From: JBLFWJ01 sp047611425
GTDB lineage: Bacteria > Bacteroidota > Bacteroidia > UBA10329
Length of the DNA stretch: 18,520 nt
NCBI GenBank assembly: GCA_047611425.1
Contig: JBLFWJ010000049.1
Span: forward strand, 1-18,520
Reading direction: 5' to 3'
Shown here: positions 13,260 to 18,520 of the stretch, piece after piece
Numbering within the stretch: the first letter of the stretch is position 1
Layout of the letters: every line of letters begins with the position of its first letter
Notes under the pieces: generated by a model
Told to the model about the DNA's origin: nothing
What the model saw: the letters and a program-made list of their open reading frames with translations, nothing else
Databases searched by the model: none
Program-made: the position numbers and the translations under genes

Positions 13260-15503
13260 ATGACTGGCGACATTCGACATAGCGGAAGTGATGATCATTA
13301 TCGGATTCTATTTGAAATAGCTCCGATCAGTATTTCTATTGCCAGTTTGGATGATTCTATAATCGATGTTAACCCTCAGTTCACCAAATTTTTGGGGTAC
13401 GCGAAAGAGGAGGTTATAGGTAATTCATTTTCAGATTTAACTCACCCAGATGAGGCGGAAAAGAGCTTGAAACATTACAATGAGATGATCAATGGGAACA
13501 TCGATCACTTCAGTATGGAGAAACGTTACTTGACAAAAGACGGTAGGTGGGTTTGGGGTCACTCGGTTGCAGTTTTACTGCCAGGTTCGGACGGAGAACC
13601 CGATAGGGTTCTTGCGATGCAACAGGACATAAATGAATTAAAGGGGATTGAAAATGACTTGAAGGAAAAGGAGTCTTTTCTTCGGTCGGTCACAGACAAT
13701 TTGACCGAAGGAGTTCTGGTAGTCGGTAAAGACGGCTACCTCAAGTACGTTAACAGAACTGCCCAGAAATTTACCTCACTCGAAACAACAGACATTCACG
13801 TGAAAGAATGGGCGTCAGCATTTGGTATTTTCTCTGCTGATCAAGTTACGTTACTCGAATTGAATGACCGACCAATATTGAAGGCACTCTCCGGTGAATC
13901 CGTGATTGGGCTGCCGATATATGTTAGGCAAACTGCTTCTGGTAAAGGGACACATATCCTTATTGATGCTGTACCAATACTAGATGAGGATGGAAATGTT
14001 GAAAGTGCCCTAGCTCTCTTTAGAGATATATCCGACTTACGAAAGGTTGAGGAAAGGCTAGATGCAGGTACATCTCAAATTAAGGCGTTGCTGGAGTCGG
14101 TGCCGGATATGATTGTGAGATTAGACAGTTTGGGACGATTTCGATATGTGAAGGAAAACACGTCAGACCATTTTGCTTTCTTCCCTAAAAACTTGTTAGG
14201 TAAGAATATTTCTGAAGTGTTCGGTCCAAGTGATTCCGCAGCCCATTTAGGTTATGTTTTGAAAGCATTGAAAACTGAGCAGCTACAGCGGTATGAAACT
14301 GTATTGGAAGTGAAAGGCGAGAACAGACTTTTTGAAATTCGGATGATGAAGGCTGGTCAAGATGAGGTGACTGTATTAATCCGTGATTTCACGGAAGCAC
14401 ATCAGAAAGAACTAGATCGTGAAGAGAAAGAGGCGCGGCTTGTCGCATTGATTGAGGCTTGGCCAGATCTGCTCTTCAGACTTTCGGGTGATGGTGTGTT
14501 TCTGGAATATAAGGTGGAAAAAGACGAGGAATTGCTGGTGTCGCCAAGCATATTCCTCGGAAAAAACATGACCGAGATTCTTCCTCCTTATTTGTGCGAG
14601 CTCTTTCTTCCAGTTATGGCTAAGGCGATTAAAACTGGAAAGGTTCAAACAGTTGATTATCAGGTGGAAATGCCCCAAGGAACGTTGGATTATGAGGCGA
14701 GGATCGTTGGCTTGGGAAATGGCGAATTGGTTTTTTATGGACGGAATATTTCGGATAGAAAAAATCAGGAGAAAGAAATTATTTCTGCCAACAAGCAGCT
14801 TGAAGCTCAAACCGAACATCTTGTAGAATTAAATAAGGAACTGGAGCAGTACGCTTATTACGCTGCACATGATATAAAAGGGCCCGTAAATAATATGAGG
14901 TCTTTGCTCGAAATGTTAAGGGAAGAGAAAGGAGTAAAGCAAGAGTCTATGCATCTGCTTGATAAAGTAGATCAATCAATCAAAGAGATGAAGCGAATCA
15001 TCAAAGCGTTGAATGATGTGTTAGACATGAGAAAGGGATTAGATATTAGAGCAGAAAGAGCGAGTATATCAAAAACCGTTGTACAGGTCACAGCAGCCCT
15101 TAGTGAGATCATTAGATCAAATGGTGTTCAAGTGACCAAAAAGATAATTTCCAAGGATGATATTCGCATCTCTTCGACACATCTTCATAGCGTATTACAA
15201 AATTTGATATTGAACGCCATAAAATATAGAGACCCAGAAAAAAAGGCTTGGGTGAAGATGGAAACGCACAGTAAAGATGGAGCAACCATCATAGAAGTTT
15301 CTGATAACGGTTTAGGGTTTGATCAAGAAAGAATTGGAGATCGAGTATTCGATGTCTTCAAACGATATCATGATCATGTGCCGGGCAAAGGAATTGGCCT
15401 GTATCTTGTAAGGTCGATTGTAGAATCTTACAATGGAACCATAGAGGTTGTTAGTGAATTGAAAATTGGCAGTAAATTTGTCATCACGATTCCCGAAGAA
15501 TGA
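13260..15503 (+). CDS. Soluble PAS-domain sensor histidine kinase
   Basis: The 747-residue protein has no signal peptide or transmembrane helix. Four PAS-like regions lie in tandem at about 12-125 (with a clear PAC, YLTKDGRWVWGHSVAVL, and QQDINELK), 137-258, 272-380 and 392-500, each ending in a motif such as FRDISDLR or GRNISDRK. A coiled linker (500-530) leads to the H-box YYAAHDIKGPVNNM with His537. The ATPase has an N-box with Asn652 (LILNAIKYR), G1 SDNGLGFD (681-688) and G2 GKGIGLYLVRSIV (709-721). It should autophosphorylate His537 in response to an intracellular signal; any PAS ligand is unknown. Its stop overlaps the response regulator start by 4 bp, so that regulator is the likely partner. 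The H-box resembles the phytochrome-type HisKA group. Confidence 0.93.
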   Translation: MTGDIRHSGSDDHYRILFEIAPISISIASLDDSIIDVNPQFTKFLGYAKEEVIGNSFSDLTHPDEAEKSLKHYNEMINGNIDHFSMEKRYLTKDGRWVWGHSVAVLLPGSDGEPDRVLAMQQDINELKGIENDLKEKESFLRSVTDNLTEGVLVVGKDGYLKYVNRTAQKFTSLETTDIHVKEWASAFGIFSADQVTLLELNDRPILKALSGESVIGLPIYVRQTASGKGTHILIDAVPILDEDGNVESALALFRDISDLRKVEERLDAGTSQIKALLESVPDMIVRLDSLGRFRYVKENTSDHFAFFPKNLLGKNISEVFGPSDSAAHLGYVLKALKTEQLQRYETVLEVKGENRLFEIRMMKAGQDEVTVLIRDFTEAHQKELDREEKEARLVALIEAWPDLLFRLSGDGVFLEYKVEKDEELLVSPSIFLGKNMTEILPPYLCELFLPVMAKAIKTGKVQTVDYQVEMPQGTLDYEARIVGLGNGELVFYGRNISDRKNQEKEIISANKQLEAQTEHLVELNKELEQYAYYAAHDIKGPVNNMRSLLEMLREEKGVKQESMHLLDKVDQSIKEMKRIIKALNDVLDMRKGLDIRAERASISKTVVQVTAALSEIIRSNGVQVTKKIISKDDIRISSTHLHSVLQNLILNAIKYRDPEKKAWVKMETHSKDGATIIEVSDNGLGFDQERIGDRVFDVFKRYHDHVPGKGIGLYLVRSIVESYNGTIEVVSELKIGSKFVITIPEE

Positions 15504-15889
15504 AAGCGTATCGAAGCATAATGTTGGTTGATGATGACCCAATTAGTAATTTTATTACTGAGTCCAGATTGCGCGTTATCAGCAAGGATTTTAGAATTCA
15601 ACGCTTTTCCAATGGCAGAAAGCTGCTCGATTTTTTCGAAACAAAGTGGGAAAATGAAGATGAGTTCTTTCCTGCCTTGATGCTTTTAGATTTGAATATG
15701 CCGGTAATGGACGGTTTTGAATTTTTGAGCAAGTTTCAATCGCTAAAAAACTCAGATAAATGTGATGTGGTTATTCTATCAAGCTCGACTAGAGATGTTG
15801 ATAAAGAAACCTCGAAAGAATATCCTCAGGTTCTGGGATATATAGAAAAGCCGTTTGACGGTGATCAGTTTTTGGCGCTGATCAAGTAA
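15500..15889 (+). CDS. Single-domain response regulator
   Basis: The 129-residue protein is one receiver domain without an output domain. The acidic pair is in MLVDDDP (8-14), the phospho-acceptor is Asp64 in LLDLNMPVMDG (62-72), the Ser/Thr switch position is in VILSSSTRD (91-99), and the conserved Lys117 is in YIEKPFDG (114-121). The longer alpha2-beta3 segment (about 47-58) is like the Rcp1/CheY-type regulators that pair with phytochrome-like kinases. It is translationally coupled to the PAS kinase (ATGA). Without a DNA-binding domain it must work by protein contact or as a phosphate relay or sink; the target is not encoded nearby. Its stop directly abuts the mutL stop with no gap. Confidence 0.93.
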   Translation: MKAYRSIMLVDDDPISNFITESRLRVISKDFRIQRFSNGRKLLDFFETKWENEDEFFPALMLLDLNMPVMDGFEFLSKFQSLKNSDKCDVVILSSSTRDVDKETSKEYPQVLGYIEKPFDGDQFLALIK

Positions 15890-17704
15890 TTACTTCTCGA
15901 ACAGTTTGTTTAGTTGTGCTTCTGAGAATTCAACAACAATTGGTGATCCGCCAGGCGTTCTATTCCAAGAATTACACTGCATCAATTCCGTGATCAACCA
16001 AGTAATTTCATCTTCGCTCATGTTTCGGTTTCGCTTAGAGGAACGAAACGCAAGTCGTTGAGCCAGCCGATCCATTCTTTTTAGGCCCGTTAGATCACCG
16101 CCTGTTTCAATGCACTCTATTAACTCTTCAATAATTCCTTTCAGGTCTGAAGAGGGTATATAATTGGCCATCCCTCGTACCACGAAGGAGTTCTGACCAA
16201 ACTCTTCCATTTCAATCCCAAGACGCATAAGATCTCCCAAATGCTGTTTTAGCAAATGAGATTCTGCAGAATTCAATTCAACCTGTATTGGGAACAGCTG
16301 CTGCTGAGAAGGGATCCTGTTCATCGCCAGATCCTTGATCAACTGCTCATAAAGAACACGTTCGTGCGCTCGTCTTTGGTCAATCAATAGCATTTTCCCT
16401 TCCCATTCGGTAGCAACGAACCGCCCAAGTAATTGTAACCCTTTTGTTTTTACCTGACTGAATTCGTGCGAAACAGGAATTGAAGTTTGAGGTTGAGATG
16501 GACTTTCACTATTAGCCAATTTTTCATTCAATCGATCCCAGGCATCGATAGCTGATCGGCTGGGTTTGGTTGGCAAAACATCCATCGAACCGAGGTTGGG
16601 AAGTTCAGGTCTTGTATCTGTTGGTGTTATTCCAGGTTGAACAATTCTCAGGTCTGATGGAGTAGGAGAGGGATTGAAAGTTGTTTCCTGCTCAAAATCC
16701 AATGCCGGAGCAATATTGTATTTGCCTAAAGATTGACGGGTTGCTGATCTGATAATGGCATAAACCGCTCGTTCATCCTCAAACTTAACTTCTGTTTTAG
16801 TAGGATGAATATTGATATCGATAAATGAGGGATCCACTTCAATATGAATGAAATATGCTGGAAAACTCTTCTCTTTCAACAGGTCTTCATAGGCGGACGA
16901 GACAGCATGATGTAAGTAGCCGCTTCTTACAAACCGTCCATTCACAAAAAAGTATTGATCCCCTCTGGTCTTCTTTGCGAATTCCGGTTTGCCTACAAAA
17001 CCATGAATCTTGGCCATACTCGTAGACTCCTCAATGGGTACTAGTTTCTCATTGTATCCTTTGCCAAAGATGTCTACGGTACGTTGTCTTAAATTGCTTG
17101 GCCGCAGATTGTAAACTTCCTCGCCATTGTGATGTAAGGAGAATTGAATGTCTGTATGAACCAAAGCCACTCGATGGAATTCCTCCAAAATGTGCTTCAT
17201 TTCAACATGATCCCGCTTGAGGAATTTTCTTCTAGCAGGAACATTAAAAAACAGATTCTTGACCGAGACGGATGTTCCAACCGGACATTGACAAGCCTCC
17301 TGATTTTTCAACTCGGTGCCTTCAACGTAAAGTCGAATGCCAACTTTATCATCGGCTTGTCTTGATTTGATTTCTAAATGGGCAATGGCAGCAATGGACG
17401 CCATGGCTTCGCCTCTAAACCCTTTTGTTTTGATCTCAAATAAATCATCAGCATTGCTAATCTTAGATGTAGCATGACGTTCCAAACTCATTCTAGCATC
17501 GGTTGAGCTCATACCAGAGCCATCATCAATTACTTGAATCAATGTTTTGCCAGCTGTGGCAACGATGAGTTGAACCTGTCCAGCTTTGGCATCAATAGCG
17601 TTTTCGAGCAGTTCTTTTACAACGGAAGCGGGACGTTGAATAACCTCGCCTGCAGCAATTTGATTCGCCACATGATCTGGCAATAACTTGATGATATCCG
17701 CCAT
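15890..17704 (-). CDS. mutL: DNA mismatch repair protein MutL
   Basis: The 604-residue protein has the GHKL ATPase of MutL. It opens IIKLLPDHVANQIAAGEV and shows KELLENAIDA (30-39), IDDGSGM (59-65), TKGFRGEAMASIA (93-105), and VNGRFVRS (254-261) with DINIHPTKTEVKF (296-308). A proline- and serine-rich linker (about 340-420) leads to the C-terminal dimerisation domain. MutL couples MutS mismatch recognition to strand incision and excision. In the C-terminal domain the endonuclease motifs are degenerate: IDQRRAHERVLYE (441-453) in place of DQHAAHERxxYE, LAFRSSKRNR (551-560) in place of the ACK/ACR motif, and RTPGGSP (582-588) in place of CPHGRP. It follows the 98-aa membrane protein gene after four bases, so the two form an operon. 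Confidence 0.97.
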   Translation of the reverse strand: MADIIKLLPDHVANQIAAGEVIQRPASVVKELLENAIDAKAGQVQLIVATAGKTLIQVIDDGSGMSSTDARMSLERHATSKISNADDLFEIKTKGFRGEAMASIAAIAHLEIKSRQADDKVGIRLYVEGTELKNQEACQCPVGTSVSVKNLFFNVPARRKFLKRDHVEMKHILEEFHRVALVHTDIQFSLHHNGEEVYNLRPSNLRQRTVDIFGKGYNEKLVPIEESTSMAKIHGFVGKPEFAKKTRGDQYFFVNGRFVRSGYLHHAVSSAYEDLLKEKSFPAYFIHIEVDPSFIDINIHPTKTEVKFEDERAVYAIIRSATRQSLGKYNIAPALDFEQETTFNPSPTPSDLRIVQPGITPTDTRPELPNLGSMDVLPTKPSRSAIDAWDRLNEKLANSESPSQPQTSIPVSHEFSQVKTKGLQLLGRFVATEWEGKMLLIDQRRAHERVLYEQLIKDLAMNRIPSQQQLFPIQVELNSAESHLLKQHLGDLMRLGIEMEEFGQNSFVVRGMANYIPSSDLKGIIEELIECIETGGDLTGLKRMDRLAQRLAFRSSKRNRNMSEDEITWLITELMQCNSWNRTPGGSPIVVEFSEAQLNKLFEK

Positions 17705-17708
17705 GCTT

Positions 17709-18005
17709 TTAGCCTAATTCTATAATAGCGAAGGCAACGATGGCCAGAAATGTGACAATCAAAATCATTCTTATCCTACGGTCTAAGGCTTCCTTTTTAA
17801 GAAGCCCATCTGAGCCAGGTAAGCTCCCGGTATACCCTTGACGAATTCTGGTGGAAGCATTCTTGGAATCATACTTGCCAGTTTTAGCTTCTTCAACCAT
17901 CCGGTCTAATTCTTCCTTGCGCTCCTTTTTTACGTCAAAGTAAAGAGGTTTGTGTTGGAAAACCCGATGACTTGGTGTCTTGAAAAGGCTAAACTTTACG
18001 GCCAT
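17709..18005 (-). CDS. Small membrane protein of unknown function upstream of mutL
   Basis: The 98-residue protein has a basic hydrophilic N-terminal part containing HKPLYFDVKKERKEELDRMV (18-37), a charged middle, and a single C-terminal transmembrane helix (about 79-97, MILIVTFLAIVAFAIIEL) with almost nothing after it: a tail-anchored layout facing the cytoplasm. I recall similar small proteins next to mutL in other Flavobacteriales, sometimes with misleading riboflavin-synthase names, but nothing here supports that enzyme. The link with mutL (four-base gap, same strand) may reflect co-transcription only. A perfect -7 octamer ends four bases before the ATG at 18005, predicting a leaderless message for the two genes. 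The function is unknown. Confidence 0.75.
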   Translation of the reverse strand: MAVKFSLFKTPSHRVFQHKPLYFDVKKERKEELDRMVEEAKTGKYDSKNASTRIRQGYTGSLPGSDGLLKKEALDRRIRMILIVTFLAIVAFAIIELG

Positions 18006-18009
18006 ATGG

Positions 18010-18017
18010 CAAAGGTA
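18010..18017 (-). promoter_or_regulatory. Perfect -7 element abutting the start of the mutL operon
   Basis: On the minus strand TACCTTTG is a perfect TAnnTTTG match, followed by CCAT and then the ATG at 18005. The spacing is the same four bases as at the thioesterase gene. No -33 TTG is visible. Confidence 0.55.
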
Positions 18018-18068
18018 GTGGGTTCGGATGTGAGAATTGCGTTCGAATTGGGAAATCTTACGGTGACC

Positions 18069-18103
18069 TTTGTAAATCCATCGATACTCATTCCCTACTT
18101 TCG
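18069..18103 (+). promoter_or_regulatory. Candidate promoter for the DUF4199 gene
   Basis: TTTG (18069-18072) is followed after 23 bases by TACTTTCG (18096-18103), one mismatch from TAnnTTTG. That spacing is at the upper end of what flavobacterial promoters allow. The octamer ends 19 bases before the ATG. Confidence 0.45.
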
Positions 18104-18122
18104 CAGGCTAATTTGAAACTTG

Positions 18123-18520
18123 ATGCAAAACCCCATTTATAACGAGGCAGGAAAAGCTGGGCTGATCATGGGATTGGTGACCATCGTGATTACAACTATC
18201 GCGTATGCCATCGACTACACCATAATGGCCAACATGTCCTATGGCTTTGGCATCATGGCCCTGCTCTTGGCAATGATTATCTACTTCTACGTTAATTGGA
18301 GAAAAGAAAGAGGTGGGTATGTTTCATTTAAGGAAGCGTACATGTTTGGTTTGCTAACCATGATTATGAGTGGAGTAATCAATCTGATGTACACGGCTGT
18401 TTTGTACGGAATAATCGACCCAGAACTACCCAATAAATTGTTCGATGCAGTTGTAGAAAGCACCGTAAGAATGATGGAAAGCTTTGGCTTGCCAGATTCT
18501 GAAATTGACAAGGCAATTGA
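18123..18520 (+). CDS. DUF4199 domain-containing membrane protein, 3'-truncated by the window edge
   Basis: From ATG 18123 the frame stays open to the end of the window (132 codons seen). The protein begins MQNPIYNEAGKAGLIMG and has hydrophobic helices at about 12-34, 40-57 and 73-96, with the positively charged loop NWRKERGGYVSFKEAYMFG between the second and third. This is the pattern of DUF4199, a Bacteroidota-typical inner-membrane family of about 160-180 residues with four helices; the last helix should lie beyond the edge. The function is unknown. In other genomes DUF4199 genes are often found near glycosyltransferase or dihydroorotase genes, but that cannot be checked here. Confidence 0.82.
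   Translation, partial: MQNPIYNEAGKAGLIMGLVTIVITTIAYAIDYTIMANMSYGFGIMALLLAMIIYFYVNWRKERGGYVSFKEAYMFGLLTMIMSGVINLMYTAVLYGIIDPELPNKLFDAVVESTVRMMESFGLPDSEIDKAI

Noticed and set aside
14412..14819. 135-codon open frame antisense to the histidine kinase
   Set aside because: It lies entirely within the fourth PAS region and linker; no family resemblance and no promoter.
1..18520. Mobile elements, CRISPR, prophage, tRNA/rRNA or a defence island
   Set aside because: No transposase, integrase, direct-repeat array, tRNA-like cloverleaf or known defence domain was seen; the genes are mostly housekeeping with even codon usage.

Overview
The window looks like chromosomal DNA of a member of the Bacteroidota, most likely a marine-type Flavobacteriales relative. 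The evidence is: type IX secretion (T9SS) C-terminal sorting domains on two secreted proteins; -7 promoter octamers of the TAnnTTTG type instead of TATAAT; no convincing Shine-Dalgarno sequences; a DUF4199 membrane protein; and a dnaA / LMW-phosphatase / tetrapyrrole-methylase-like gene order that I recall from this phylum. Coding density is high and many neighbouring genes overlap by 4 bp (ATGA) or converge with 0-2 bp between stop codons. I see no phage, IS element, CRISPR array, tRNA or rRNA.

Layout. 1-1830: N-terminus of trhO (minus), a 50-codon unknown ORF, apaG (minus), and an alpha/beta hydrolase whose start codon overlaps the stop of a truncated VOC/glyoxalase remnant. 1979-3190: sucC without sucD. 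3218-3253: shared terminator. 3252-5895 (minus): dnaA, then after a strong hairpin a low-molecular-weight phosphotyrosine phosphatase gene overlapping an RsmI-like methyltransferase gene. 6049-7694 (minus): a 5'-nucleotidase split into two lipoprotein genes. 7808-7882: a small imperfect inverted-repeat element. 7910-9774: acyl-CoA thioesterase, converging on an FtsB/DivIC-like division protein, then a PA0069-type radical SAM protein.

9947-12475 (plus): a T9SS-exported beta-propeller protein overlapping a secreted papain-like (C1) peptidase, then yidD. 12482-13129 (minus): a second T9SS cargo protein. 13260-15889 (plus): a soluble histidine kinase with four PAS-like regions, overlapping a single-domain response regulator. 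15890-18005 (minus): a small C-terminally anchored membrane protein followed by mutL. 18123-end: DUF4199 membrane protein, cut by the window edge.

Most of this is housekeeping or ordinary accessory content and I do not see a clear new multi-gene system. The most notable observations are: (i) three genes with a perfect TAnnTTTG octamer placed 4-5 bases before the ATG, plus one near match, which predicts leaderless mRNAs; (ii) a MutL whose C-terminal endonuclease metal-binding motifs are all degenerate; (iii) the split 5'-nucleotidase with apparently different export routes for its halves; (iv) the divergent RsmI-like methylase coupled to a phosphatase next to dnaA; (v) the propeller/peptidase pair.
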